DNA of 64,000 nucleotides from an uncultured Paenibacillaceae bacterium. GTDB taxonomy: Bacteria; Bacillota; Bacilli; Paenibacillales; K13. The notes beneath the pieces were generated by a model. The model worked only from the letters and a program-made list of their open reading frames with translations, did no database searches and was not told where the DNA came from. How positions within the stretch are numbered: position 1 is the stretch's first letter; the number at the start of each line of letters is the position of its first letter. The stretch covers positions 1,137,071-1,201,070 of the forward strand of contig CAJXLT010000001.1 in assembly GCA_913056365.1 (NCBI GenBank), in the 5' to 3' direction. Of this stretch, positions 1 through 8,851 are shown piece after piece. Both the position numbers and the translations under genes were made by a program.

Positions 1-698
1 GTCCGCCTTCCTGCCCTCCGCCACACAGCACGGGCTGAATCGTAGCACGATCCTTCACGAACAAAGCCCCGACACCTTTCGGGCCTCCGAACTTGTGTGC
101 AGAGATGGACAAGGCATCCACGCCAAGCTCCTCAACATCCAGAGTCAGCTTCCCTGCTGCTTGGACAGCATCGCAGTGGAAGAAGATCCCGTGACGCTGT
201 GCCAGCTCGGCAACCTGGCGAATCGGCTGAATCGTGCCCACCTCATTATTCGCTAGCATCACCGTAATCAATTGCGTGTCTGGTCGAATCGCTTGCTCGA
301 GTGCATCCAAGGAAATTCGACCTTGCTTGCCCACTGGCAGGATCGTAAGCTCAAATCCGTTGATACGAGTGAGACGGCGACAAACCTCTAGCACAGATGG
401 ATGCTCAATGGCAGACGTGATGATGTGACCGGGATTGTCCCAATAGGCCTGGAGCCTACCCTGAATAGCCAAGTTGTTCGCCTCTGTCCCGCCTGAAGTC
501 AGAACAAGTTGATCTGGCTTGCAACCTAGCATAGAAGCCGCATGCTGTCTCGCCTGCTTCACCAATCGCTTCGCACGCTTACCAGTTTCATGCATACTAG
601 AGGGATTCCCATACTCCTCTAGCGCCGACTGCATAGCAGCCTTCACTTGCTTGTTAAGCGGGGACGTAGCATTGTAGTCAAAATACAAGTATGGCATA
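1..698 (-). CDS. Cysteine desulfurase (NifS/IscS type), 3' end outside window
   Basis: Class V PLP-dependent enzyme that removes sulfur from L-cysteine for Fe-S cluster or thio-tRNA assembly in the cytoplasm. The N-terminus reads MPYLYFDYNATSP, with TEANN at about residue 71, HCDAVQAAGK at about 174 and the PLP-binding lysine at about 202 in SAHKFGGPKG. Only 232 residues are present; the last third with the catalytic cysteine loop lies beyond position 1. The ATG at 698 has an excellent AAGGAGGAG just upstream. The paralogue group (IscS, SufS-like or NifZ-like) cannot be fixed from this part. Confidence 0.92.
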
Positions 699-912
699 AC
701 TCCTCCTTCCCTCCTATCCTTCGGCATGTTTATCTATATTTCGAGCCACTTTCAGAATAAGGACATTCGCTTAAGAATTGCTAAAGAAACCATAAAGGTT
801 TGATTAAGATTGCTGTATCGAGTCAGATTCATCATGATAACTGTTGTAGTTTCCGGACACAGCAGGCTCAGCGAGCTTAATGGTCACATCAGACTCCTCG
901 GGCTCCTCGGAC

Positions 913-1140
913 TTACCGGCTCATCGTACTTAGCGAGCACATGGGACTCATCGAGCACATTTGTGTGAAACATCGTACAAGATGCCCCCATCTAGCCGTA
1001 AAATGTCCGTTTTGAACGATTTGTCGTACAAATCTGCAGAGCGCATAAGGAACTATGCGTTCTTTGTATGAAGTTTCGTACAAAACGGATCGAATGAATG
1101 CTAACTGATCTAATTTTGTATGATCAATCGTACAAGTTGA
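913..1140. repeat. Periodic intergenic repeat, about 52-bp spacing
   Basis: The gene-free stretch 699-1188 holds TCGTACAA at 973, 1024, 1076 and 1128, with an imperfect TCGTACTT at 923, so the spacing is 50-52 bp. Each copy is preceded by a loose inverted partner such as TTTGTATGA, giving small dyads (for example around 1063-1084). No open reading frame is convincing here. It may be a degenerate tandem repeat or a phased binding-site array; its function is unknown. Confidence 0.5.
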
Positions 1141-1188
1141 ACGGAAACTTTAACACCTCATTGACTAGACTCTGTTTCAGCTATATAC

Positions 1189-1222
1189 AAAAAGACCCTG
1201 AGTGCTTTTCACACCCACGGTC
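1189..1222 (-). terminator. Rho-independent terminator after the aadK-like pseudogene
   Basis: On the minus strand a GACC-GTGGGTG / CACTCA-GGGTC stem with a short A-rich loop is followed by five T residues. It lies 16 bp past the stop of the adenylyltransferase remnant. Confidence 0.7.
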
Positions 1223-1237
1223 TCGCTTCTTCAACTA

Positions 1238-2150
1238 TTATTTGCGTTTATTAGCTTCATCGTTGTCCTGCAGTTTGAACATTTCCGCATCTGTTGGCAA
1301 TTCCCGCACATGTTGAAGATACGTTATCATATTGCGATCATCCTGCTCTGGATATGTGAAATGAAATGCCTCTGCAACTTCCTTACCCAATAGGCGGAAC
1401 AAGTCACACGTCACCAGTAGGGAGGCCCACATTCGCTCCGCATTCGCATCAGCATAAGTTCGCTCATACATGGTCCAATACGATTCAGGCAAGTACTTCT
1501 TGAAATACTAATTCATCGCACCAACCGAAACCTGATATTCATGCTGTAGTCCAATCCACCAGCAAATCATCTTGTCTAGGGCAGCTCGTGTCGTATGATG
1601 GTACATGTTCTTCGCATAAGGCAGTTGATCTCGCCAAATACCCTTCGCCACATTTTGCAGGCACCACCAGAAATTATTCGTACAACTCATAAACTGGCCT
1701 GCTGTTGGCGGATTTACATAATAGTCACGATCTGACGGTTCAGGAACAACTGGAAGACAATTGTCTTTGTCCAACAGAAGTATAGTAAGACTATCCCGTA
1801 TGAACCCGTTAACGAGCGCTGCCTTCGTTTCTAGGTGCAAATCTATCCGATTCCCATCGGTGAATAGCATTAAATATCCGTATGACTGTTCGAAATCCAC
1901 CGCTTTCCCGATTGCTTGATCCAACAGATCTGGTTGCACCATAAGCAGCTCGCCGAAAACTTGAATCCATTGCCTGTCAGCTAGGAAGGATGCTGTATCT
2001 GTGACCACATAGACAATATCATAATCTTGGAACATATCACGTGTCGCGCGTGGATTCGTTCGAGAACCGTTCATGTATACGGCGCGAATTCTATCGTCAC
2101 GTTCAGCAACGTCTTAGAATCAACTTGAACATTTCCTTTTCAGTTCGCAT
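1238..2150 (-). pseudogene. Broken aminoglycoside 6-adenylyltransferase (ANT(6)/AadK-like)
   Basis: The family transfers AMP from ATP to streptomycin. Joined frames give a normal-length protein of about 300 residues: MRTEKEMFKLIL, then DVAERDDRIRAVYMNGSRTNP, FQDYDIVYVV, the central domain, and KYLPESYWTMYERTY to the end. Two lesions separate the parts. There is one extra A after the ILE-LEU codons near 2114 (CTA-A-GAC), and an in-frame TAG at about 1508 between GAMN and YFKKYLP. The ATG at 2150 has only a weak ribosome site. Both lesions would have to be sequencing errors for the gene to be active. Confidence 0.85.
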
Positions 2151-2197
2151 CAGTGTCACCTGATTTCTTTACCACAACTTGGGCTTTTTATGTCAAC

Positions 2198-2653
2198 CTA
2201 ACCTTTCTCCGCAATCTCTTTGAGCTGCTCGTTTCGATGCATTAAGAATCTTGTCAAATACGAACGGAGCACGAGCCGTTCTGCAATCCAGCCGATTGGT
2301 CCATACGGTGCTGAGAATTCTACTATATCAGACATCCTCGTCTTCCCTTGCACTTCTTCGAAAATATGCGTATGTCTCATAGATCGGAACGCCCCGTGTT
2401 GCATTTCGTCCACGAATAAATAAGGTCTGTCCAGCTCCACCACCTTAGACGTAAGACGCTGTCTAACTCCGAAGTGCGTAGCTTCGAAGGTTACAGTCTC
2501 GTTAAGCCCAATGAGACCGGTACGGACACCATCGATAATTGCCTCCTTCGTATGTGGCCATGCCGTGCGCTTATGGATATCCATATCGCGAGCTAGGTCG
2601 AAACATAGCTCGATCGGCGCGTCTATCTGTATATTCGTTTCCACTGTAATCAT
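2198..2653 (-). CDS. SRPBCC/START-like ligand-binding domain protein
   Basis: About 151 residues with the typical opening of the polyketide-cyclase/SRPBCC fold (ITVETNIQIDAPIELCFDLARD), a central beta-rich part and a closing amphipathic helix (LTRFLMHRNEQLKEIAEKG). Such proteins bind hydrophobic ligands in a deep cavity; the ligand cannot be predicted. I use the ATG at 2653, with GGGGGTG upstream, rather than the GTG at 2668. It is the last gene of a tight run with the ATPase (30 bp upstream) and the acetyltransferase. Confidence 0.75.
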   Translation of the reverse strand: MITVETNIQIDAPIELCFDLARDMDIHKRTAWPHTKEAIIDGVRTGLIGLNETVTFEATHFGVRQRLTSKVVELDRPYLFVDEMQHGAFRSMRHTHIFEEVQGKTRMSDIVEFSAPYGPIGWIAERLVLRSYLTRFLMHRNEQLKEIAEKG

Positions 2654-2683
2654 TCCTAACACCCCCACCCATTCGCGCGCCGA

Positions 2684-3394
2684 TCATTCATCCTCGAACA
2701 GTTCTCGCAATATAGCCTTTCGATTCTCTAGAAATCTTCGCGTGATTTGATAATGCTCAGTATCTTCATAGTGGACTTCTCGAATTCCATCCTGATCGAA
2801 GTGGACAATCTGCGCATCAGGATAGCCCAATATAATGGGCGAATGTGTAGCGATAATAAACTGCGATGTCGGTTCGAGGTCTCTGAGTATACGTAGAAAG
2901 GATAATTGTCGAGTTGGAGATAACGCTGCTTCAGGTTCATCCAGGAGAAAGATACCTGTTCGATTAAACCGATGTAAGAACAAGCTTAGGAAAGATTCTC
3001 CGTGTGACTGTTCATGCAAGGACCTTCCCCCATAATATTGCTGCGCGTTCACTTCGTCAATATGAGAGGCAAAATGGTAAAAGGACTCTGCCCGAAGAAA
3101 AAAACCATTCGTCATCTTCGGCAACCAAGACAAGCGAAGGTATTCCCCTAATGCTGCTTCTGCGGCGTCTACATCATACACATTGTTCCTGCCTCCGCCT
3201 GCAGGGTTGAATCCGCATTGGTAAGCAATGGCTTCAAGCAACGTTGATTTCCCAGAACCGTTCTCCCCGACGAAAAATGTGATATTGCGGGTGAATGCAA
3301 GCTTATCCAGTGTGCGAATGGCAGGAATACTGAACGGATAGTGGTGCGTGGATGATCGCTTATTCTTCAACAGCTCTACACTTCTTAGATACAT
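2684..3394 (-). CDS. ABC-type/AAA ATPase with SMC-like nucleotide-binding fold
   Basis: Stand-alone cytoplasmic ATPase of about 236 residues. Walker A GENGSGKST lies at about residues 44-51, a signature-like SHGES follows near 140, Walker B is IFLLDEPEAALS and the H-loop is ATHSPI. No membrane segment is present and no permease is nearby, so it resembles predicted ATPases of the RecF/SMC-like class more than a transporter subunit. The start at 3394 has GAAGGAT upstream and overlaps the stop of the acetyltransferase by 10 bp, which suggests translational coupling. Confidence 0.85.
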   Translation of the reverse strand: MYLRSVELLKNKRSSTHHYPFSIPAIRTLDKLAFTRNITFFVGENGSGKSTLLEAIAYQCGFNPAGGGRNNVYDVDAAEAALGEYLRLSWLPKMTNGFFLRAESFYHFASHIDEVNAQQYYGGRSLHEQSHGESFLSLFLHRFNRTGIFLLDEPEAALSPTRQLSFLRILRDLEPTSQFIIATHSPIILGYPDAQIVHFDQDGIREVHYEDTEHYQITRRFLENRKAILRELFEDE

Positions 3395-3945
3395 AGATCC
3401 TTCTTCGCACCCCATTCTCTCTTCAGTAATCCATATACGATATGGTCTACGTAATGGTCATATAGCCATTCCGCTTCGCGAATCGTCCCTTCGTTCGTAA
3501 ATCCGAGTCTCTCCGGTATGGCTCGGCTTCTCTGATTCTGAACGGCTGCTCTGATCTCTATTCGATTGATGCCAAGCTCCAAGATGACGTGGCGAACAAG
3601 TGCATGACATGACTTCGTCATGATTCCCCTTCCTTGAAATCCCGATGCAAGCCAGTAGCCTATCGAAGTCTTGCGATGCTGCCAATCGATACCGTGAAGA
3701 CCGATACAACCAACGATTCTACCTTGATAGAAGATCGCAGCATGGAAGCCGTTGTTGTCCTTGAATGCTTCTAAGGTAGAATGAATGAATAACGCGATAT
3801 CTTCGGGACCATTCGTTCCATCTATCCAGGGCAGCCACTGTCTCAAGTAACGTCGATCATTCACGATGATGTGATAAATCTCTTCCGCATATCTTGGCTC
3901 CAACAGCTTCAATTGAATGCGGTCATCGACATTATAATCAAACAT
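3385..3945 (-). CDS. GNAT N-acetyltransferase, RimJ/RimL type
   Basis: About 186 residues, resembling the B. subtilis YdaF class of ribosomal-protein N-acetyltransferases. Visible are the RimL-like start (IQLKLLEPRYAEEIYHII), the IGYWLASGFQGRGIMT acetyl-CoA loop at about 115-130, and NRIEIRAAVQNQRSRAIPERLGF. The last line replaces the usual SxxVxEKLGF with RAIPERLGF. First gene of the operon with the ATPase and SRPBCC genes. A promoter with a LexA-like box lies just upstream. Confidence 0.85.
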   Translation of the reverse strand: MFDYNVDDRIQLKLLEPRYAEEIYHIIVNDRRYLRQWLPWIDGTNGPEDIALFIHSTLEAFKDNNGFHAAIFYQGRIVGCIGLHGIDWQHRKTSIGYWLASGFQGRGIMTKSCHALVRHVILELGINRIEIRAAVQNQRSRAIPERLGFTNEGTIREAEWLYDHYVDHIVYGLLKREWGAKKDLCI

Positions 3946-3981
3946 CGCTCCCCTCCCTCTGTCCGACTGTATGTTGAGAAA

Positions 3982-4022
3982 ATTATATCAGTATTCACGT
4001 CAACTCACAAGAACAAATGTTC
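3982..4022 (-). promoter_or_regulatory. Promoter with LexA/DinR-like operator
   Basis: Reading leftwards, TTGTGA (4005-4010) and TATAAT (3982-3987) are 17 bp apart, 37 bp before the acetyltransferase start. The palindrome GAACAAATGTTC (4011-4022) abuts the -35 box and matches the Bacillus SOS box (CGAACRNRYGTTYC) at 13 of 14 positions. A GAAC-N4-GTTC motif is expected about once by chance in a window this size, so SOS control is only a suggestion. Confidence 0.35.
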
Positions 4023-4089
4023 CTCACATTCAATACATCCTTACTATCTTATTCTGTATGCTTTCTTTTATCACGTTGCCTTTTCCTTA

Positions 4090-4284
4090 TTAGTTAATCA
4101 AATATAAGATGATTTTCATCCATGTCCATAATGGGGTGTTAGTAATGAAGATACTTGCAATCAGCATCATTCCAATATTCTCTTTGAAGGTTGGTTTATC
4201 TCGTTGGAAGATCAATCTATAGCTGATGAAGCCATACAGAACCACCGTCCAGACTATGAAGAATATATCTAGATCAGCATTCAT
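4090..4284 (-). CDS. Small two-span membrane protein, unknown
   Basis: A 64-residue protein starting MNADLDIFFIVWTVVLYGF with two hydrophobic segments (about 5-23 and 38-60) and a short charged link (FQRDKPTFKEN). The ATG at 4284 is preceded by AAAGGAG at ideal spacing, so I prefer it over an upstream in-frame ATG at 4365 that has no ribosome site. No family recognised. Confidence 0.6.
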   Translation of the reverse strand: MNADLDIFFIVWTVVLYGFISYRLIFQRDKPTFKENIGMMLIASIFITNTPLWTWMKIILYLIN

Positions 4285-4545
4285 TATGGAACTCCTTTCC
4301 TCAAACTCACCCGTTCCACTCAACCTCTCAACAAGCTCTGTAATCTGCTCTTCACTTGCTCCCATTCTTCGTCTACAATTACTAATCCCCTAACTATACA
4401 ATTTACATTTCAAGATTATCTACTCCCAGCCCATACTCGCGAACCAGAAGTTCGTCTGTTCCTTCTCTAGTGCTATTCGTACAGATTCGGTAATCGCACT
4501 TGCATTCTCCTTCGCTTGGTGTATTCATTCTGTCCTAAATGAAAC

Positions 4546-4579
4546 ATCCCTGACAATGAACAGCTCGGTTGTCAGGGAT
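4546..4579 (-). terminator. Terminator of the propeller-protein gene
   Basis: A perfect 10-bp stem (ATCCCTGACA/TGTCAGGGAT) with a 14-nt loop, followed on the minus strand by a T-rich stretch (GTTTCATTT), 34 bp past the stop at 4613. Confidence 0.65.
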
Positions 4580-4612
4580 ACGATGCGGGTACTATTCCAT
4601 TATACGTTCGAC

Positions 4613-5431
4613 TTAGTTCTCTCGGCATTCAATCTTCTTCAACCCTCGATTAAGTGCGGCAATATACATCGTCTCTTGGAAACTTGCAACATCTGTCACC
4701 GGATAGCCTGCCAGCATAGAACGAAGGATCAATCGTGCACCTACCATCTCGAAGCGATACAACCCTTGACTTGTGCAAGCATATACACTTGTTCCTGACA
4801 TCTTCAACGAATAGAGAATCTTGCCTTCAAAACTTACCTTGGTGAAGCCGCCTCGCTTGTTCCCCTGAATCATATCTCCGTCAAGGGTCACACCGAGCAA
4901 GTAACCCCGATATACAGATAAGCTCATAATGGCAGTATCGAGTGGAATTTCCGCCCAATCCGCTGTATATCGATCATAGAGGGAAAGACCCAAGCTCGTA
5001 GCAAGTATGTAATACTGTGGTGTCAGCAGCAGATCGTAAATGGCGGTGTTCGGATAGGCGGTATTCTCCCATCGCGTTCCGATTTTACACCAGAGCCCGT
5101 ATTCTGTAGCTGCCGCGAAGAACACACCTTGTCTCTTCACTTGGTAGCAGGGAACGGTTACATCTGTCGCATACCACTGATTCGCATCATAGTAGAACAA
5201 TCCCATATTCGTGCATACGTAGACTGAGCCATCAATCGACTGCATCCGATTCACAATAGTCCCATCGGGAAGCCCATGATCGGCTTGCGTCCAGCTCCCG
5301 TCTCGTCCTTTGTGATAAATGCCTTTGCCGAATGCGGCTGCGAACATCATATCCTTATTCACACTGACCGCCAATATATCTGGAGAAGGGCAGTTCGTCT
5401 CATCCGAAATAATCTTATTGGGAGTAGCCAT
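4613..5431 (-). CDS. Cytoplasmic beta-propeller-like repeat protein under Fur control
   Basis: A 272-residue protein made of about six short repeats with pattern xxYxxTxxGLyxxxxxxW (YVCTNMGLFYYDANQW, FAAATEYGLWCKIGTRW, LATSLGLSLYDRYTADW, YACTSQGLYRFE, YIAALNRGLKKIE). This suggests a two-component-regulator-type or sialidase-type beta-propeller. No signal peptide or membrane segment. The ATG at 5431 has AAAGGATG eight bases upstream. A longer reading to 5473 would start inside the promoter. A consensus promoter carrying a perfect Fur box lies upstream, so expression in iron starvation is likely; the molecular role is unknown. Confidence 0.7.
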   Translation of the reverse strand: MATPNKIISDETNCPSPDILAVSVNKDMMFAAAFGKGIYHKGRDGSWTQADHGLPDGTIVNRMQSIDGSVYVCTNMGLFYYDANQWYATDVTVPCYQVKRQGVFFAAATEYGLWCKIGTRWENTAYPNTAIYDLLLTPQYYILATSLGLSLYDRYTADWAEIPLDTAIMSLSVYRGYLLGVTLDGDMIQGNKRGGFTKVSFEGKILYSLKMSGTSVYACTSQGLYRFEMVGARLILRSMLAGYPVTDVASFQETMYIAALNRGLKKIECREN

Positions 5432-5472
5432 GTTGACACATCCTTTGATCCTTAATTGATAACACATCTCCA

Positions 5473-5502
5473 ATAATAGTTGATAATGATTATCAGTGTC
5501 AA
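5473..5502 (-). promoter_or_regulatory. Promoter with perfect 7-1-7 Fur box
   Basis: On the minus strand TTGACA (5497-5502) and TATTAT (5473-5478) are separated by 18 bp. The spacer contains the palindrome TGATAATGATTATCA (5481-5495), which matches the Bacillus Fur 7-1-7 consensus at every position. Fur bound here would cover both promoter boxes, so repression by iron is expected. Confidence 0.8.
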
Positions 5503-5564
5503 GATGAACGCGTCCATTTACTCCCTCTCTCCTTAGCCTTCTATGTGATGTTTAGTGCGATATC

Positions 5565-5981
5565 TTACATTTCCGGATGACGAACATAGACATCTAATGG
5601 TTCGAATGCTGTTGCCAACAGATGTGCCATCTCGTCATTGCCATTGTGATAGAAGATAAGTATCCTTCCAATGCCGTATGATCCGTTCAGAAGCTCCGCC
5701 CCTGCCGCTGGGAATGGATCTCGTTGGACTTCTTCTCTCCGTTCACTGGATGGATAGACATTAATCGTCAGAACGCCCGACTCTAACTGATACAGATACT
5801 GTTCCGCATCTGCTAGCTTCATATCATAGGCGCTTTCAGTTTCCAGCCTAGCCTTATATTCAATTCCAGCATCCTGCAAAGCTTCCAACACATCCTCGAC
5901 AGTTACATCCGACCCATTGGAACAGCCCGTTCCGATGAAAGCAAGCATCACTGCCAAACAAACGATAAATGTATGTTTCAT
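5565..5981 (-). CDS. Small secreted lipoprotein, unknown
   Basis: A 138-residue protein with a lipoprotein signal (MKHTFIVCLAVMLAFIGTGC; lipobox FIGTGC, cysteine 20). The mature part starts SNGSDVTVEDVLEALQDAG and is about 115 residues, probably anchored on the outer face of the membrane. The ATG at 5981 gives a proper signal peptide; longer in-frame starts overlap the upstream gene and bury the signal. No family recognised. Confidence 0.75.
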   Translation of the reverse strand: MKHTFIVCLAVMLAFIGTGCSNGSDVTVEDVLEALQDAGIEYKARLETESAYDMKLADAEQYLYQLESGVLTINVYPSSERREEVQRDPFPAAGAELLNGSYGIGRILIFYHNGNDEMAHLLATAFEPLDVYVRHPEM

Positions 5982-6045
5982 AACATAATCATCCATTCTT
6001 ATCTTCGTCATAGAGGAGACGGTTACCGAATGGGTCAAGAAGCTT

Positions 6046-7200
6046 TCATTCATCATTCGAAAAAATCGAAAAAAATTCGATCAAGCTATTCCAATCAAAA
6101 CTGGAATCTTCTTGATTAGTCGATACATCATCATTTGAAAAAATCGTGAAAATGCCCATCAAGCTGCCCCAATCAAAGCCTGAATCTTCTTGATCAATCG
6201 ATACTTCACTGAGTCCAAAATCTAATTGTGAGGCAATATTAACATTGTTACTAAGAGTAGCCTCATCCTGACCTAATTCTATCGCATTACCGTCGTAGGT
6301 TGCGTCCATGTCGGAAACATGATTATGAACTTGCACCTGATTTTCTTCTGTGGCCAAATATAGATTATGATTGATCGTTGATACATACAAAAATCCAAAA
6401 GCTGGATCATATTCATTCTTGGATCGATTTAGGGACAAGGTATGGGTAGGAGCTTGTTTCTCGACTTGATATTGATTTATCGCGTTTCGAAGCTTCTCAC
6501 CTTGCTCATTTTTTTTGAGCTGATTAATCCCACGATATTTCTCCTGAATCATATGGATGATTCTTATCTGTACTGCTTTTACAGTACTATTCGTAGAAGG
6601 GTTGAAATACTTTTTCAACACCTCTCTAGAAGATTGATCAAATGTTGAAAGCAGATCTCCCTGAAGCTTGTATTGGAAGAAAGGCGTAAGAATCTCAGAG
6701 TTTTGTGGACTAATTTGAAATAATAAGCTATAAATCAAATCATATAAGGCTCGCTTATGTTTGTCTTCCGATGTCCACTGGATAAAACCGTCCGGATTAG
6801 GATGATGATGAATAAAGTGTCCCACAAACTTCTTGCAAAAAGTTTTATATTCCCGCGTATGTATAAGCATCTCGTGCCATATATTCTCCATCTCCTCATT
6901 AAATATGGAGACGTCTTTAAGTAAGACATGGAGAATAAAATAGCGCTTCAATTCAAAGAATAGCCAGTCAAATTCTGCATGTTCTATCAAATGTTCTTCA
7001 AGCGCACGTCGTTTGATCTGCTCGATCCAATCAGGATCAAGAGCATTCTCCAAATCATTTACAAGTGCTGAAAGTTCGGGCACCCGTTGGGTAATCCCGA
7101 GCTGTTGCGGTAGAAGCTCTTTGAACATGGGGAGTACATCTGAATTTAAATCTCCTTCTTCCTCAATTCGATTTCGAAATAGGCGTTTGATTAATCGCAA
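6046..7200 (-). CDS. Protein resembling the GRDP/DUF1399 fold, with duplicated C-terminus
   Basis: A 384-residue soluble protein. Residues about 85-160 (EFDWLFFELKRYFILH ... IWHEMLIHTREYKTFC ... FIHHHPN) carry the WHxMLxxTREYxxFC pattern seen in glycine-rich-domain/DUF1399-like proteins, whose role is not established. The last 50 residues are two near-identical 25-residue units ending FSIFSNDE. No signal peptide. It stands alone between a methyltransferase and a lipoprotein gene. The family link is by pattern only. Confidence 0.5.
   Translation of the reverse strand: MRLIKRLFRNRIEEEGDLNSDVLPMFKELLPQQLGITQRVPELSALVNDLENALDPDWIEQIKRRALEEHLIEHAEFDWLFFELKRYFILHVLLKDVSIFNEEMENIWHEMLIHTREYKTFCKKFVGHFIHHHPNPDGFIQWTSEDKHKRALYDLIYSLLFQISPQNSEILTPFFQYKLQGDLLSTFDQSSREVLKKYFNPSTNSTVKAVQIRIIHMIQEKYRGINQLKKNEQGEKLRNAINQYQVEKQAPTHTLSLNRSKNEYDPAFGFLYVSTINHNLYLATEENQVQVHNHVSDMDATYDGNAIELGQDEATLSNNVNIASQLDFGLSEVSIDQEDSGFDWGSLMGIFTIFSNDDVSTNQEDSSFDWNSLIEFFSIFSNDE
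6051..6200. repeat. Two tandem 75-bp units inside the preceding gene
   Basis: Copies at 6051-6125 and 6126-6200 encode the two C-terminal units (SSFDWNSLIEFFSIFSNDE and SGFDWGSLMGIFTIFSNDD). The copies are in frame and recent enough to align over the whole 75 bp. Confidence 0.8.
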
Positions 7201-7280
7201 TGTCGATTCCTTCCTTCTAATGTTGTCTTCTTCATGTAGAGTACTATTACCATCAGCCTCTGCAAATCCGATTCATCAGG

Positions 7281-8048
7281 TCATATCCTCTCCACTGCCC
7301 AGATGATCCGGTGCATCGTTCGCTCAATTCCTTGTGACGAAGTACACCGCTGTTCGATCTGCTTCAAGTACGGATAGTCCTGTTCTATCTCGAAATCTTC
7401 TATGATCGGGGTTGATGAGAGCAACAGAGCAACATCTTCTATAGACGGGTACACAGCAGTACAGCAATATTCATGCAACGCCACCATACGAATCGACGGG
7501 ATGTCCTCTAGCCGCTTTTTCAATGCCATAGATCTAATCTGCTCGGCACCATAACCTTGACCTCTTTGGAAAATTTCCTTAAACTCGCAAGCATCCTTCT
7601 CCCCGATTGTAATCTCTACAAGTTGTCCGCCTGGTTTCGTGACTCGTATCGCTTCTTCCAAAAATACGGGAGCACTCACTGGTCCGCGGCGGCTAATAAT
7701 AAGATCAAAGTTATGATCTGGAAAAGGCAACCTCTTCGCATCCGCGACCATGAATGAACAATTGTCATTAGTTGTCGTCTGCTTGGCCTTCTCAATCATC
7801 ACAGGTGAAAAATCCACCCCCGTCATACTCTCCGCTTCACTTGCCACAGCGTGTGTGAACCTTCCATCCGCACATCCAATATCCAAAGCAACAGGAAACT
7901 GGGCAAGCTTCTCCCGAATCATGCGAACAAACTCATCCTCACCGCTATCGCAGATTACGCTGCTTTGATAAGTTCCTTGAAATCCATCTAGTCGATTAGC
8001 CAGACTGTCCCACCAAGCTTGACTGTCAGACTCTCCATGCTCTCTCAC
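7281..8048 (-). CDS. Class I SAM-dependent methyltransferase
   Basis: About 255 residues. SAM motif I is VALDIGCADGRFTHA, motif II is GVDFSPVMIEKAK, followed by DAKRLPFPDHNFDLIISRRGP and VTKPGGQLVEITIGE. The N-terminal WWDSLANRLDGFQGTYQSS resembles small-molecule methyltransferases; the substrate is unknown. I choose the GTG at 8048, which has GGAGG eight bases upstream and overlaps the stop of the DUF4184 gene by GTGA. The pair is therefore probably co-translated. Confidence 0.85.
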   Translation of the reverse strand: MREHGESDSQAWWDSLANRLDGFQGTYQSSVICDSGEDEFVRMIREKLAQFPVALDIGCADGRFTHAVASEAESMTGVDFSPVMIEKAKQTTTNDNCSFMVADAKRLPFPDHNFDLIISRRGPVSAPVFLEEAIRVTKPGGQLVEITIGEKDACEFKEIFQRGQGYGAEQIRSMALKKRLEDIPSIRMVALHEYCCTAVYPSIEDVALLLSSTPIIEDFEIEQDYPYLKQIEQRCTSSQGIERTMHRIIWAVERI

Positions 8049-8809
8049 GTCAGATTCCTCCACATCCTAGTTCTTGAAATAAAAGAAGTCAGAATCACAC
8101 CCAATACCGTCCCCGAGATAGGAGCAACAATGAGAATACCTACAAGATTGCTGCTTGTAGTTGTCCATAGCTTCATACATGTGACAATAACTGTAACGAC
8201 TATTACGAGCATCCAGTACATCAGCTTCTGCCTCTTGCTAACATTCACAGACTGATTGTCCCCTAAGTCCGGCGAACTTCTGTACAACAGATAGCCGATC
8301 CATATAACTGTCATGCACAACCCTAGTACGGATAAGCTATGCTGCAGCAGCTTGTAGATGGGATAATTGTAAAGAATGATTTCTCGTAACCATGGGAACT
8401 GCATCACGAAGTAACCATGGGCATGCGTGAATGCGTCCAACGTGACATGGGACAGAAACCCGATGATGACAGAAATAATGAAGATCATCCAATCATGGAG
8501 ACTGCGAAGACTCCAAACCCCTAACCTGTTAGATGCTCTTCGATCAAGCTGGCAGATGGACGGCAGGTGCTGTGCCGCTGATTCTTTCACAACATTGTGA
8601 AAGAGGAACGCCAATATGATACTGAGTGGAATGGCCTGAAGGAATAGGCCAATAATGGAATGCCCCAAACTGCGATAAGGTTCAAGCATGAGGAAATATT
8701 CGAAATCAGGTGCCATACTGCCAAGAATTAATCCTGTCGCACTTACATACTTCGGACTTAGATGCTTTAATGGTGCAATATAGATGGGATGAGCCAATGT
8801 AAAAGGCAT
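8045..8809 (-). CDS. DUF4184-family membrane protein
   Basis: A 254-residue protein starting MPFTLAHPIYIAPLKHLSPKY, the typical opening of DUF4184, followed by LILGSMAPDFEYF and a conserved SHVTLDAFTHAHGYFV segment with histidines and an aspartate that could bind metal. Six or seven hydrophobic segments put it in the cytoplasmic membrane. Biochemical function unknown. Overlaps the methyltransferase start by 4 bp. Confidence 0.8.
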   Translation of the reverse strand: MPFTLAHPIYIAPLKHLSPKYVSATGLILGSMAPDFEYFLMLEPYRSLGHSIIGLFLQAIPLSIILAFLFHNVVKESAAQHLPSICQLDRRASNRLGVWSLRSLHDWMIFIISVIIGFLSHVTLDAFTHAHGYFVMQFPWLREIILYNYPIYKLLQHSLSVLGLCMTVIWIGYLLYRSSPDLGDNQSVNVSKRQKLMYWMLVIVVTVIVTCMKLWTTTSSNLVGILIVAPISGTVLGVILTSFISRTRMWRNLT

Positions 8810-8851
8810 ACCATACTCCTTATACGAGAACTGACATCGATCTTCACAGCA

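Noticed and set aside
4421..4530. Minus-strand reading ENASAITESVRIALEKEQTN FWFASMGWE
   Set aside because: Looks protein-like but lacks a start and known family; it may be a remnant but the evidence is thin.
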